Source: Celerinatantimonas yamalensis (GTDB lineage: Bacteria; Pseudomonadota; Gammaproteobacteria; Enterobacterales; Celerinatantimonadaceae). Taken from it: a stretch of 64,000 nucleotides of DNA. The DNA lies in the NCBI RefSeq assembly GCF_046054155.1, contig NZ_JBEQCT010000006.1, positions 181,945 through 245,944 of the forward strand, written 5' to 3'. Positions 10,001 to 19,150 of the stretch are shown here, in pieces. The notes below the pieces were generated by a model. It saw nothing but the letters and a program-made list of their open reading frames with translations, was not told where the DNA came from and did no database searches. Positions within the stretch are counted from its first letter, which is position 1; each line of letters starts with the position of its first letter. A program made the position numbers and the translations under genes.

Positions 10001-10429
10001 GGTAGATAGTCCCCCTAAAACCGGATGAGTGAAATAGATAATCATGGTCAGCGCTTAATCATCGCTGGAACCATCGCTTTTTGCCACTACCATGCATAGG
10101 CAAAAAGCATAAGTTATCTTTATGATAACATGCTTTACTAAGCAACATCTGCCCCTCACTTCGCGTTAACGGTATTTGCCTTGGTGTTTTATCTGTTGTG
10201 CTGGCGGGGGAAATTAGGTGGATATTGACGGCTATTGATCGAGCGCGGCTAGCGCGTCGATGCGCGTATCGATGGGACATTCAAATAGCCTTGATTTTAT
10301 TGGTGGTTTTTTCATCGCTTTAGTTTACCGTTTTAGGATAAACTGTTACCATCGTCACACTGTGATTGTGGTTAATTTTTCCTGCAACCGAGGCAAGAGG
10401 CCGCGGTCATAAAGCCTTTAGGTCCAGTT
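10001..10429. promoter_or_regulatory. hemC/cyaA divergent control region
   Basis: A 429-bp divergent intergenic region without a convincing gene. On the hemC side an inverted repeat GTTATC-N5-GATAAC lies at 10113-10129, itself flanked by GCAT and ATGC. Near cyaA a TGTGATTGTGGTTAAT stretch at 10361-10376 contains one good CRP half site (TGTGA) but a poor second half, so CRP control, known for E. coli cyaA, is only suggested. No clear -35/-10 pair could be placed for either gene. Confidence 0.4.
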
Positions 10430-12925
10430 TTGCAACAACATATTGATGAATATTTAGCTCGGGCCAGTCTATATACTGAACGCCGACGAGCGTTAGCACT
10501 GCAAAGTATGAGCGATACCGCCCGGCAGACGTTTGAACTGTTGCCGCTATTGTTGCATTTTAATCACCCAAGTTTACCTGGATTTGTGGGCGATGAAACG
10601 CCACATGGCGTTAGCCAGTTTTGTGCCAGCGCGGCGCAGCTGCAGATGTTATGTAATGATTTTGGCTGTGATGTTAGTGAACCTGAGTGTCCTCACATTT
10701 GGGGACTCTATAGCATGGGTAGTACAGCCTCGATGGGACAGTCAACCGAGAGCGATCTAGACATTTGGGTTTGCCACGGTAGCCAGTTATCCATTGCTAA
10801 GCGTGCGCTCTTGCAAGGCAAATGCAGTGCTATTAGTGATTGGGCCGCCAATCGCCATGTTGAGTTAAACTTCTTTTTGGTTGAAGAAAACCAGTTTAAA
10901 ACCGGTACGATCAGTGAACTGTCTGCAGATAACTGTGGCAGTGCGCAGCATTTGTTATTGCTCGATGAGTTTTATCGGACAGCGCTACGCATTGCGGGGA
11001 AATACTTAGTCTGGTACGCGGTGCCGGCCGATATGTCGATGCCTTATGATGATTTTGTTGCAGAACAGATCGCCAATGGCGTGTTTGATCCCGACTCTTG
11101 GCTTGATCTAGGTGGGCTCGATGCAATACCTGCCGAAGAATATTTTGGCTCAGCATTATGGCAACTATACAAAGGCATCGATTCGCCCTACAAAGCGGTG
11201 CTTAAACTGGTGTTAATGGAAGCCTATTCGGCTGACTACCCGCATACCCGCCTGCTGGCTTGTGAGGCTAAATCACGCTTTCAAAATAGTGATGAATTTG
11301 ACCATCGGCTTGACCCTTATTTTATGATGCTGCAACGCGTGACCGATTATCTCAAGCGGATCAGTGACAATAAGCGACTTGATTTGGTACGGCGTTGCTT
11401 TTACCTAAAAAATAATGAGCGGTTTAGTTTACCCAATTTATTTGGCCATCAAGACTGGCCGCGACAGGTGATGAAACATCTGGTACGCGAATGGCAGTGG
11501 GATGATGCCCAGTTACGTTATCTCAATACCCGCCAATGCTGGGGCGTTGTGGAGGTGAAAGCGGCTTATTCTGAACTGCTAGATGCGTTAATGCTGAGCT
11601 ATCGTAACTTGATCCATTTTGCTCGGCGCAATGATATTAGTGAATCGATTAACGCTGAAGATATCGGTATTTTATCGCGTAAACTTTATGCCGCGTTTGA
11701 AAGTTTACCGGGAAAAGTGACCCAAATTAACCCGCAAATTTCCCCCGATCTCGGCGAAACCGATCTCTCGTTTGTGCAGGTGCTTGAAGGGAGCGCGAAT
11801 GCGAAAGGTTGGTATCTGTATCGCCAGCCATTAGATAGCCGGATGATGGTGGGTGAGAAAATGCTCGAACATGCCGCTTATATTAGCAAATTAGTGGCAT
11901 GGGGCTATTTTAATCAGTTGTTGATGAGTGATACTCGGGTGCATGTAAAAATCAAATCCGGAGAGCTCGATGATGTGAAACTCAAAGAATTTACCGAAGA
12001 TTTGCGCCATGCGTTTCCGGTAAAAGTACCCTCGGCCTCTAATTTGGCACTCACGCGACCATGCGAAATCAATCACTTAGGTATCTTTCTCAATTTGGAA
12101 AATGACCCAACGGCGAACTGGGCAGGGAAAGTGATTGAATTTGATGCCGCTGAGCCGGACACCTTCGCGTTTGGCGCACAATCCGAGTGTTTAATTGGCT
12201 CGATTGATCTGGTTTATCGTAACTCTTGGCATGAAGTGCGCACCCTTCACTTTAGTGGCGATCAGGCCGTGACCGATTCTTTAGTGACTCTTTTGAGTAA
12301 AATGCACCGCGATGCTAACCCGCCTGAGCATATCGATGTGTTTTGCTATAGCAGTCACTTCCGACCCGTGATTTTAACCGATTATCGTCAGCTGCTGCTT
12401 GAATGTATTCGTCATCGTTTGGCCAGTGATAATCGCCGCACCATTAAAACTTTAACACTGGGTGCCCATAAATATGGGATCTTTTTTGAAGAGCGCGGTG
12501 TATCGGTCAAACCGCTAGATAACAGCATCGATTTTTACACCGAACATTCCAGTCGCAAGTTAGAACGGATGACGCTGCGCCTTGATGCGGGGAAAAACTT
12601 AAGTATTCCAGCCATCGTTAATGCACAGGCTAGTGAAGGACTGGTGCAATACTTTTTTGAACAGCACAATCTAGATCTCAATATCTATATTGTTGATGAG
12701 CAAAACCGCGTCGAAGTGTATCAACAGTTTGACGGCTCTAAAGATGAATTGGTGCAAGGAATCAACCGCTTTTACACCTCAAGCCGTGAATTTGACTCGG
12801 TACAAGCGCCCATTAACTTTAATTTGCCGCAATACTACGACATTATTGAAGAAAATGGGCAAGTACTGGTGCGTCCATACCGCAGCCCCGTAGCCCATGA
12901 TGGCGTGCAACAGGCGCAGGCCTAA
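10430..12925 (+). CDS. cyaA: Class I adenylate cyclase CyaA (TTG start)
   Basis: Makes cAMP, the ligand of CRP; 831 residues, close to the enteric enzyme (848). The N-terminal nucleotidyltransferase core contains GSTASMGQSTESDLDIWVCH around residue 100, whose Ser and Asp residues bind and catalyse. The C-terminal part is the regulatory domain that responds to the glucose phosphotransferase system in enterics. The frame begins at TTG 10430 (LQQHIDEYL read as M) with no ATG nearby. E. coli cyaA also uses a UUG start that limits translation, and the same appears here with a weak ribosome site. Confidence 0.96.
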   Translation: MQQHIDEYLARASLYTERRRALALQSMSDTARQTFELLPLLLHFNHPSLPGFVGDETPHGVSQFCASAAQLQMLCNDFGCDVSEPECPHIWGLYSMGSTASMGQSTESDLDIWVCHGSQLSIAKRALLQGKCSAISDWAANRHVELNFFLVEENQFKTGTISELSADNCGSAQHLLLLDEFYRTALRIAGKYLVWYAVPADMSMPYDDFVAEQIANGVFDPDSWLDLGGLDAIPAEEYFGSALWQLYKGIDSPYKAVLKLVLMEAYSADYPHTRLLACEAKSRFQNSDEFDHRLDPYFMMLQRVTDYLKRISDNKRLDLVRRCFYLKNNERFSLPNLFGHQDWPRQVMKHLVREWQWDDAQLRYLNTRQCWGVVEVKAAYSELLDALMLSYRNLIHFARRNDISESINAEDIGILSRKLYAAFESLPGKVTQINPQISPDLGETDLSFVQVLEGSANAKGWYLYRQPLDSRMMVGEKMLEHAAYISKLVAWGYFNQLLMSDTRVHVKIKSGELDDVKLKEFTEDLRHAFPVKVPSASNLALTRPCEINHLGIFLNLENDPTANWAGKVIEFDAAEPDTFAFGAQSECLIGSIDLVYRNSWHEVRTLHFSGDQAVTDSLVTLLSKMHRDANPPEHIDVFCYSSHFRPVILTDYRQLLLECIRHRLASDNRRTIKTLTLGAHKYGIFFEERGVSVKPLDNSIDFYTEHSSRKLERMTLRLDAGKNLSIPAIVNAQASEGLVQYFFEQHNLDLNIYIVDEQNRVEVYQQFDGSKDELVQGINRFYTSSREFDSVQAPINFNLPQYYDIIEENGQVLVRPYRSPVAHDGVQQAQA

Positions 12926-12940
12926 CCGAAGCTTTTTGGG

Positions 12941-13252
12941 CTACAGCGCCAGTGTTTCACCACTTTGGCGCTTGATGGCTTCGATTAAAAAACTGAGCAG
13001 TTCACCACCGCCTCGGTTGTCTATCCATTGACCGTCTTGGTACTCAAAATGATGTCCGTCAAATTTAGTCGCAACCCAAATTTGGTGCAGCGGTTCTTGC
13101 TTATTAATGACAATGTGGCTGGCGTTTTCAAACATCAGTTTGAGTAGGCCACTTTCGCCTTCATAATCAATCTCGCCGTCATGGTTATCCAACGCGTCTT
13201 CAAGTTGGCTGAAAATTAGATCCGCTAATTGGTGAAATTCACTGTCTGTCAT
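12941..13252 (-). CDS. cyaY: Frataxin-like iron-binding protein CyaY
   Basis: Bacterial frataxin that modulates IscS-dependent iron-sulfur cluster assembly. It has 103 residues (family about 106). The first helix is acidic (DLIFSQLEDALDNHDGEIDYE), forming the iron-binding ridge, and the strand segments HIVINKQEPLHQIWVAT and HHFEYQDGQWIDNRGG are typical. It converges on cyaA and diverges from lptM, the conserved enteric arrangement. Confidence 0.96.
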   Translation of the reverse strand: MTDSEFHQLADLIFSQLEDALDNHDGEIDYEGESGLLKLMFENASHIVINKQEPLHQIWVATKFDGHHFEYQDGQWIDNRGGGELLSFLIEAIKRQSGETLAL

Positions 13253-13324
13253 GTCAGTTATCCTATTGCTTTTCTCGTCTTGAATGCGATGATAAAGGCA
13301 TTTGTACTAGGATGAAACTCAATT

Positions 13325-13474
13325 ATGACAACTCGTATTGTGTTGCTAGCGACTTTGCTCATCGGTTTAGTCGGTTGTGGTCAAAAGGGACCTCTATATT
13401 CTCCGTATCCAGCTAAGACCAACGCAGCGGTTAGCCAAAGTAGTGCAGGCATTGCGCCCAGCCCCGGCGAATAA
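13325..13474 (+). CDS. lptM: Small lipoprotein LptM (YifL family)
   Basis: A 49-residue lipoprotein. The signal peptide MTTRIVLLATLLIGLVG ends in lipobox LVGC with lipidated Cys18, followed by the family hallmark CGQKGPLY and a Pro/Ser/Ala-rich tail. In E. coli LptM (YifL) promotes oxidative maturation of the LptDE lipopolysaccharide translocon. It lies just upstream of lysA (30-bp gap) and opposite cyaY, its usual position. Confidence 0.93.
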   Translation: MTTRIVLLATLLIGLVGCGQKGPLYSPYPAKTNAAVSQSSAGIAPSPGE

Positions 13475-13504
13475 CCTAACATCTATCAAGTAGAGGGAAG
13501 ACTT

Positions 13505-14770
13505 TTGGATCATTTTAATTATCGTGATGGCGTTTTATACGCCGAGCAAACTTCGCTAGCTGTACTTGCCAACGTTCATGGTACCCCTTTGTATGTCTAT
13601 TCCCGAGCCACCATTGAACGTCACTGGCATGCGTTTAACAATGCCGCTGGTAGTCGCGATCATCTGGTTTGCTACGCAGTCAAAGCCAATTCGAATTTGG
13701 CCGTGCTCAACGTGTTGGCGCGTTTAGGCTCTGGTTTTGATATTGTTTCTGGGGGGGAACTGGCCCGAGTGCTCGAAGCGGGGGGCGATCCGGCTAAAGT
13801 GGTGTTTTCAGGCGTGGGTAAAACCCGTGCTGAAATTAGTGAAGCGTTACAAGCGGGGATCTATTGTTTTAACGTGGAGTCGGAACCAGAATTAGAGCGC
13901 ATCAGTGACATTGCTGTTAGTTTAAACAAGGTGGCGCCGATTTCTCTGCGGATCAACCCCGATATTGATGCCAAAACTCATCCCTATATTTCTACGGGTT
14001 TAAAAGAGAATAAGTTTGGTATTCCGTTTGAGCGGGCGCTGGCGTGTTACCAACATGCTGCGCAGTTACCGGGTATTACCATTCATGGCGTAGATTGTCA
14101 CATCGGCTCACAGCTCACTGAATTAGCGCCCTTTATCGAAGCCGTCGACAAGCTGTTAGCGCTAATTGATGCGCTTGCCAAGGTTGGCATTACCATTAAG
14201 CATTTAGATGTCGGTGGAGGCTTAGGGGTGACGTATGATAATGAACACCCGCCCGAGCCGGCGGCCTACGCCCAAGTGCTTAATGAACGACTTGGCGAGC
14301 GAGATCTCACGTTATTATTTGAACCAGGTCGAGCGATTATGGCCAATGCGGGCGTACTACTCACGGGTGTTGAGTACCTTAAAGTCGGTGAAAGCAAAAA
14401 TTTTGCGCTGGTGGATGCAGCTATGAACGATCTGATCCGCCCTTCATTATATGGCGCATGGCAGTCGATTGTACCAGTTGTAGCCAATTCCCAAGCCGTG
14501 ATGCGCGAATATGATGTGGTGGGTCCGGTATGCGAGACCGGTGACTTTTTAGGTAAATCACGCCAGTTGGCCATTGCGCCTGGGGATGTACTTGCAGTCC
14601 GTTCGGCGGGCGCCTATGGTTTTGTCATGAGTTCAAATTATAATTCGCGCCCGCGCGCTGCCGAAGTGATGGTCGATGGCGAGCAACATGTGGTGGTCCG
14701 TGAGCGCGAGTCTCGCCAAAGCCTATGGGCTGGCGAACAGCTGCTGCCAGGGGATGTCGATGCTGATTAA
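13505..14770 (+). CDS. lysA: Diaminopimelate decarboxylase LysA
   Basis: PLP enzyme converting meso-diaminopimelate to lysine, the last step of the pathway; 421 residues. The PLP lysine is in CYAVKANSN (about residue 59), the HIGSQ motif is near residue 200, and GPVCETGDFLG carries the substrate-binding Cys-Glu. The start is TTG at 13505, supported by AGAGGGA seven bases upstream and by the family N-terminus DHFNYRDGVLYAEQ; no ATG is near. Its last 11 bases overlap dapF. Confidence 0.97.
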   Translation: MDHFNYRDGVLYAEQTSLAVLANVHGTPLYVYSRATIERHWHAFNNAAGSRDHLVCYAVKANSNLAVLNVLARLGSGFDIVSGGELARVLEAGGDPAKVVFSGVGKTRAEISEALQAGIYCFNVESEPELERISDIAVSLNKVAPISLRINPDIDAKTHPYISTGLKENKFGIPFERALACYQHAAQLPGITIHGVDCHIGSQLTELAPFIEAVDKLLALIDALAKVGITIKHLDVGGGLGVTYDNEHPPEPAAYAQVLNERLGERDLTLLFEPGRAIMANAGVLLTGVEYLKVGESKNFALVDAAMNDLIRPSLYGAWQSIVPVVANSQAVMREYDVVGPVCETGDFLGKSRQLAIAPGDVLAVRSAGAYGFVMSSNYNSRPRAAEVMVDGEQHVVVRERESRQSLWAGEQLLPGDVDAD

Positions 14771-15590
14771 TTTTTCCAAAATGCATGGTCTGGGTAACGA
14801 TTTTATGATGATTGATAACGTCACCCAAAATGTATTTTTTTCCAACGATCTGATTGCTCGCTTAGCCAATCGCAATTTGGGCGTGGGCTTTGATCAGCTA
14901 TTAGTGGTTGAGCCACCTTACGATCCGGAATTGGATTTTCATTATCGGATTTTTAATGCAGATGGCAGTGAAGTCGAACAATGTGGCAATGGAGCGCGCT
15001 GTTTTGCCAAATTTGTTCGTCTGAAAGGGCTAACCAATAAAAAACATATCGCGGTGAGCACCTCGGCTGGCAAGATGATGCTGCATATCGAAAACGATGA
15101 TATGGTCACTGTGAATATGGGCGTTCCGATATTAGATCCTGCGAAAGTGCCGTTTCGTGCCAATAAAGCGGAAAAAACCTATTTATTGCGCGAGGCTGAC
15201 CAGACCATTTTTTGTGGGGTTGTTTCGATGGGCAACCCGCATTGCGTGCTGGAAGTCGACGATGTTGCAACCGCCGATGTTGAAACCCTAGGGCCGTTGC
15301 TGGAAAGCCATGAGCGTTTTCCAAAGCGGGCGAATATTGGCTTTATGCAGGTGTTAAGTCCCGATCAAATTAAGCTGCGGGTGTATGAGCGCGGCGCTGG
15401 TGAAACGAGCGCCTGTGGGAGTGGTGCGTGCGCTGCAGTTGTCGTCGGACAGTTACAAGGTAAACTTGGCCAATCGGTGACGGTGGTTTTACCCGGGGGG
15501 ACTTTGCAGATCCAATGGGCTGGCGAGGGACAACCGGTTAAAATGACGGGTCCTGCCGTGCATGTTTTTGATGGACAGATCAACCTATGA
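14760..15590 (+). CDS. dapF: Diaminopimelate epimerase DapF
   Basis: Cofactor-independent epimerase converting LL- to meso-diaminopimelate, the substrate of LysA and a peptidoglycan precursor. Its 276 residues match the family (274). The two catalytic cysteines lie in QCGNGARC and ACGSGACA. The start at 14760 gives MLINFSKMHGLGNDF and has AGGGG six bases upstream. An ATG two codons earlier and a much longer frame from 14676 inside lysA are less likely. Confidence 0.97.
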   Translation: MLINFSKMHGLGNDFMMIDNVTQNVFFSNDLIARLANRNLGVGFDQLLVVEPPYDPELDFHYRIFNADGSEVEQCGNGARCFAKFVRLKGLTNKKHIAVSTSAGKMMLHIENDDMVTVNMGVPILDPAKVPFRANKAEKTYLLREADQTIFCGVVSMGNPHCVLEVDDVATADVETLGPLLESHERFPKRANIGFMQVLSPDQIKLRVYERGAGETSACGSGACAAVVVGQLQGKLGQSVTVVLPGGTLQIQWAGEGQPVKMTGPAVHVFDGQINL

Positions 15591-16285
15591 GTCAAATAAA
15601 TTACGAGCAGATCCAGTTGGATGATGACTTAGTTGCCGAATATCTGACGCAAAATCCTGACTTTTTCAACCACTATCCGCATCTGGCGCGCCAGCTTAAG
15701 ATCCCTCATGCTGAACGAGGGAGTGTATCACTGGTAGAGTTAGCCCAACTGCGCATGCGCGATAAAGTGGCTTCACTCGAGGCTGAAATCTCGGATCTAA
15801 TGGCCGTAGCAAGCCACAATGAGCGGATTTTCCGCGTCTATGTGGAGTTATTACCCAAGCTGATGCACTGCCAGCAGTTAGCGGAGTTAGAGTTGCATTT
15901 GCGCGATGCCTTAATGGGGCAACTGGGCGTTAGCCGAATCTCGTTGAAACTGAATCGGGAGTATTTGCCATTAAGCCCCGCACTTGAAGAACATAGTCTT
16001 GCTGGCGAGCAAATTGAGAATTTATGGGTCAATCGGATCTCCCTGAAAGGGCATTATTTTGGTCGTCTTACTCAAGGTGAACAGGTACTCTTGTTTGATA
16101 ACGCGCATTTGGTGCATTCGGTGGCGATCATGCCGCTTGGCGATCGCGCTCGCTTTGGCGTATTAACCGCTGCGAGTCGTGATGCTGACCATTATATTGC
16201 TGGGATGGACAGCTTGTTGCTTGGCCAACTCTGTGAGGTTATCGCATCACTGTTACCCAATTTGGTCGGTGCTGATGCTGCCTGA
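15587..16285 (+). CDS. DUF484 family protein
   Basis: A 232-residue DUF484 protein, a GAF-like fold of unknown function that almost always sits between dapF and xerC. The N-terminus has YLTQNPDFFNHYPHLARQLKIPH, a conserved DUF484 signature, followed by a short coiled coil (RMRDKVASLEAEISDLM) and a GAF-like domain. Its ATGA start overlaps the dapF stop by 4 bases, and its end overlaps xerC by 11, so the five genes are translationally coupled. Confidence 0.92.
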   Translation: MSQINYEQIQLDDDLVAEYLTQNPDFFNHYPHLARQLKIPHAERGSVSLVELAQLRMRDKVASLEAEISDLMAVASHNERIFRVYVELLPKLMHCQQLAELELHLRDALMGQLGVSRISLKLNREYLPLSPALEEHSLAGEQIENLWVNRISLKGHYFGRLTQGEQVLLFDNAHLVHSVAIMPLGDRARFGVLTAASRDADHYIAGMDSLLLGQLCEVIASLLPNLVGADAA

Positions 16286-17180
16286 TTCATTGGCACGTCC
16301 AGTTGCGGCTTATCTGCATTATCTGGCCAGCGAGCGCCGCTATAGCCCGGCGACGATTGAGGGCTATCAGCGCAGTTTAAATCAGCAGGGGGAAATTCTC
16401 ACCAAAATGGGGATTAGCGATTGGTGTAAAGCCGAGCTTGCCGACCTTCGCCAACTCGCGATGCGTCTGAATCGCCAGAAGCTCAAAGCCAGCTCTATTG
16501 CCAATAAGCTTTCGGCGCTGCGCAGTTTTTATCAATACCTGCTTGAACAGGGGAAAATGAGCGCCAACCCGGCGCGTGGACTGATTGCACCGAAACAGGG
16601 CCGACCGCTGCCGAAAAACCTAGATATTGATACCTTAACCCAACTGCTTAATATTGATGATGAGACGCCGCTAGGACGCCGTGACAGTGCCATGATGGAG
16701 CTTTTTTACGCCTCAGGTCTGCGTTTGGCGGAGTTGGTGAGTCTTGATGTCAAGGATATTGATCTTAAACGCCGCGAACTTAAAGTCACCGGCAAAGGGC
16801 GAAAACAGCGGCTGCTCCCTTTTGGTCAAAAAGCGCTATTGGCGCTTCAGCGCTGGCTAAGCGTGCGCGGGCAGCTTTGCCAACCTGGTGAACAAGCGCT
16901 ATTTGTGAGTGTTCGCCAACAACGCATTACCACGCGCGCCGTGCAGCAGCGGCTAACCGTGTGGGCCAAACGCCAGCACATTGGGAGCCATTTGAATCCA
17001 CATAAACTGCGTCACTCGTTTGCCACCCATATGCTTGAAAGTAGTGGGGATTTGCGCGTTGTTCAAGAGCTGCTTGGTCACGCCAATCTGTCTACCACTC
17101 AAATTTATACTCATCTGGACTTTCAACATCTGGCGAAAGTTTATGATGCGGCTCATCCTCGGGCCAAACGGAGTAAATGA
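16275..17180 (+). CDS. xerC: Tyrosine recombinase XerC
   Basis: Site-specific recombinase that acts with XerD at dif to resolve chromosome dimers. Its 301 residues compare with E. coli 298. The N-terminal SAM-like domain (RYSPATIEGYQRSLN) precedes the catalytic domain with Arg in YASGLRLAELVSL, Lys in VTGKGRKQR, HKLRHSFATHML, a His in LLGHANLSTTQIY and nucleophile Tyr in TQIYTHL. The ATG at 16275 starts MLPDSLARPVAAYLHYL; a longer reading frame from 16179 lies wholly inside the DUF484 gene and is rejected. Confidence 0.97.
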   Translation: MLPDSLARPVAAYLHYLASERRYSPATIEGYQRSLNQQGEILTKMGISDWCKAELADLRQLAMRLNRQKLKASSIANKLSALRSFYQYLLEQGKMSANPARGLIAPKQGRPLPKNLDIDTLTQLLNIDDETPLGRRDSAMMELFYASGLRLAELVSLDVKDIDLKRRELKVTGKGRKQRLLPFGQKALLALQRWLSVRGQLCQPGEQALFVSVRQQRITTRAVQQRLTVWAKRQHIGSHLNPHKLRHSFATHMLESSGDLRVVQELLGHANLSTTQIYTHLDFQHLAKVYDAAHPRAKRSK

Positions 17181-17866
17181 GAATGCGCTTTTATCGCAGT
17201 TGGCAGCGCCCCCGCGCGTTAAGTTTTGATCTTGATGACACACTTTATGATAATCGCCCGCATATTCGCGCGGCTAATCAATGGATGGTGGACACGCTCG
17301 CCGATGAGCTAGGGCGGCGCATTAACTGGCAGACCTACAAAGAGCGGGTCTTGGCTGTCAAGCCTGCGCTGATTCATGATGTCACCGAATGCCGACGAGC
17401 TTGGCTTTATTTAGGGCTTAAGGAACAGGGGATCGCGCAGGCCAAACAACGCGCTGATGAACTGATGGATGAATTTGTGGCCGTGCGCTCAAATTTCACC
17501 GTACCCGAAAGTAGTCATCAGCTGCTCGCTGAGCTGGCAGAGCGTATGCCTTTGGTCGCCATGACGAATGGCAATGTGGATATTCAAGCCATTGGACTAA
17601 GCGATTATTTTAGCTATGTGTATTGCGCGGGTGGCGGTTATCGGCAAAAACCCTATGCCGATCTTTTTACCGCAGCCGCCACAAGCTTAAAGCTTATGCC
17701 AAAGCAGATAGCGCATGTGGGTGATGATCCGATAACCGATGTCTATGGTGCGCTGAGCAATGGCTATCAAGCGATTTGGGTTAATGATCGCGTTAGCGTC
17801 GTGCCAACGCTATTACCTCATTTAGAAGTCGGCCAAGTGACTGATATTGAGGCATTGTGGTCATAA
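17177..17866 (+). CDS. yigB: HAD-family phosphatase YigB
   Basis: HAD phosphatase of 229 residues. In E. coli YigB dephosphorylates 5-amino-6-(5-phosphoribitylamino)uracil in riboflavin synthesis and also FMN. The catalytic motif I is FDLDDTLYDN (about residues 15-24), motif II is AMTNGN, and motifs III/IV are the conserved Lys in YRQKPYADLF and HVGDDPITDV. The ATGA start overlaps xerC by 4 bases. It is the last gene of the lysA operon; normally uvrD would follow directly, but here an AT-rich insertion intervenes. Confidence 0.95.
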   Translation: MRMRFYRSWQRPRALSFDLDDTLYDNRPHIRAANQWMVDTLADELGRRINWQTYKERVLAVKPALIHDVTECRRAWLYLGLKEQGIAQAKQRADELMDEFVAVRSNFTVPESSHQLLAELAERMPLVAMTNGNVDIQAIGLSDYFSYVYCAGGGYRQKPYADLFTAAATSLKLMPKQIAHVGDDPITDVYGALSNGYQAIWVNDRVSVVPTLLPHLEVGQVTDIEALWS

Positions 17867-18048
17867 AACATGAGCCTGACGATGATTCTATGCGCGCTTA
17901 AGTCACCACGGATAAACGTACACATCATTGACCCTGTCAGTAAATCCATCGAGAATGGGCGATGAGAAAGGAGCCTCGTCGCTATAATAAATCCCACCCA
18001 AGACAGAATAAGGGTGCTCAGCCATCGAAAAAAATTATCTGAATTCAT
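17818..18048 (-). CDS. Possible small membrane protein (uncertain)
   Basis: A 76-residue frame with no recognised relatives. Residues 5-28 (NFFRWLSTLILSWVGFIIATRLLS) could be one membrane helix. In favour: AGGTGA lies four bases before the ATG and a TATAAT-like hexamer lies just upstream. Against: the 3' end overlaps the yigB coding end by 49 bases, and the C-terminal part looks like antisense of yigB. It sits at the edge of the AT-rich insertion. Confidence 0.3.
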   Translation of the reverse strand: MNSDNFFRWLSTLILSWVGFIIATRLLSHRPFSMDLLTGSMMCTFIRGDLSAHRIIVRLMFYDHNASISVTWPTSK

Positions 18049-18174
18049 TGTGTCACCTATTATACATTGTCAATTAATAGATTGTTTCAGCGCGATCAAC
18101 ATTGCTCGACTGAGCACTATTGATCATATCATTACGAAATGCGGCCTCTTCCACTCCAATCATCCGTAGTCATG

Positions 18175-18834
18175 CTAATAATCGGTACTATATACGTAAT
18201 AAGATACAGGGGTTGTAATCATTTTTTTTGCAATGCCATCAATAATGTGGTCTTTTTTTGCTTCCGTTGTATCGATAATGGTGCAGTTTGCTTTGCTATA
18301 AAAGGTGTTGTCTAATTGATCGCTAGAGATATTACTGCAATCTTGATAGATCGACTTGCTTTCTTCTATATACGTGTTTAATAATTTTGTATAATTAATT
18401 GCTTTCGAAGGGGTTATCGTCTCTTTGTCCTCAGAAGAAGCCCAAGAAACTGGATGAATAATAAAATGTGCGGTTTGAAAGGCTGCTTCTCGACACTTCC
18501 CAGCGCAAAACAGATAATTCCCAGCAGGTACAATATTTGAGAGGTTAATCGTCGTGATGGGACTGGCAGATGCCCGAAGCCCCCGATAGGCAATAATGCC
18601 CGCATCTATATTCCCACCAAGGCTTTCTATATATAAATAGATATGCTTGGCATTTTCATATCGAATATTTATTTGATCAATAATCTCTAATAAATAAGCG
18701 ATATTCGCATGATCAACGCTACCGGTATAAACAACTTTAACTGCATCAACGCTATCGAGTGAGACATCTTGGTTATTCACCGAGTTCCAATCGGCGTAGC
18801 AAAATGATGGTGTTAAGCAAAGCATGAGATACAA
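18175..18834 (-). CDS. ClpP-fold exported protein lacking the catalytic serine
   Basis: A 219-residue protein related to the ClpP/crotonase superfamily. It begins with a signal-like stretch ending SFCYADW and contains IYLYIESLGGNIDAGIIAYR, matching the ClpP strand-turn with the Gly-Gly oxyanion loop. The FIIHPV segment matches the ClpP catalytic His region. At the nucleophile position, where ClpP has ASMGA, this protein reads VPAGN, so the serine is absent. Start uncertain: the listed start is TTG, in-frame upstream codons (YKKII) extend the signal peptide but no ATG exists there, and AAGGA lies about 25 bases upstream. It lies in an AT-rich insertion between yigB and uvrD. It may be an inactive homologue or a gene in decay. 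Confidence 0.6.
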   Translation of the reverse strand: MYLMLCLTPSFCYADWNSVNNQDVSLDSVDAVKVVYTGSVDHANIAYLLEIIDQINIRYENAKHIYLYIESLGGNIDAGIIAYRGLRASASPITTINLSNIVPAGNYLFCAGKCREAAFQTAHFIIHPVSWASSEDKETITPSKAINYTKLLNTYIEESKSIYQDCSNISSDQLDNTFYSKANCTIIDTTEAKKDHIIDGIAKKMITTPVSYYVYSTDY

Positions 18835-19150
18835 GATTATTTTTTTATATGAATCTAAATCCTTTAGTTATCATAATAGATTTTTTATAAGAGAGTTCTT
18901 GCATACTATGGCTAGACTCTCTGGCATTTTGAGTGACGGAAATAATATAGGTAGATAGGTTAAGGGAGGAACTAAATGGTTTTTTGAAATGGTTTTTGAA
19001 ATGTTTACTTTCTGACTTTTTGCAGCGATCAGTTGGTGGTTTAATAAATAGTCATCATCACCTTGCTGCCGCTTTAATAATAAAATATGGGTTCGAGATA
19101 GAATAGGTATTATTCATTCGACAAATTTATTTAAATAATCAATTTGTTGA
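18835..19150. other. AT-rich spacer with decayed sequence
   Basis: Mostly non-coding AT-rich sequence between the ClpP-like gene and the HlyD remnant. It contains an imperfect direct repeat of AATGGTTTTTTGA type at about 18974-19000. On the minus strand a fragment reading QQGDDDYLLNHQLIAAKSQK stays open for about 65 codons, but has no start, and I cannot assign it. It looks like degraded coding DNA. Confidence 0.4.

Noticed and set aside
10059..10280. 73-codon minus-strand frame upstream of hemC
   Set aside because: No ribosome site, unlikely composition, and it fills the hemC/cyaA promoter region; treated as non-coding.
16179..16274. Longer xerC reading frame
   Set aside because: The added 32 residues lie inside the DUF484 gene and do not match XerC N-termini.
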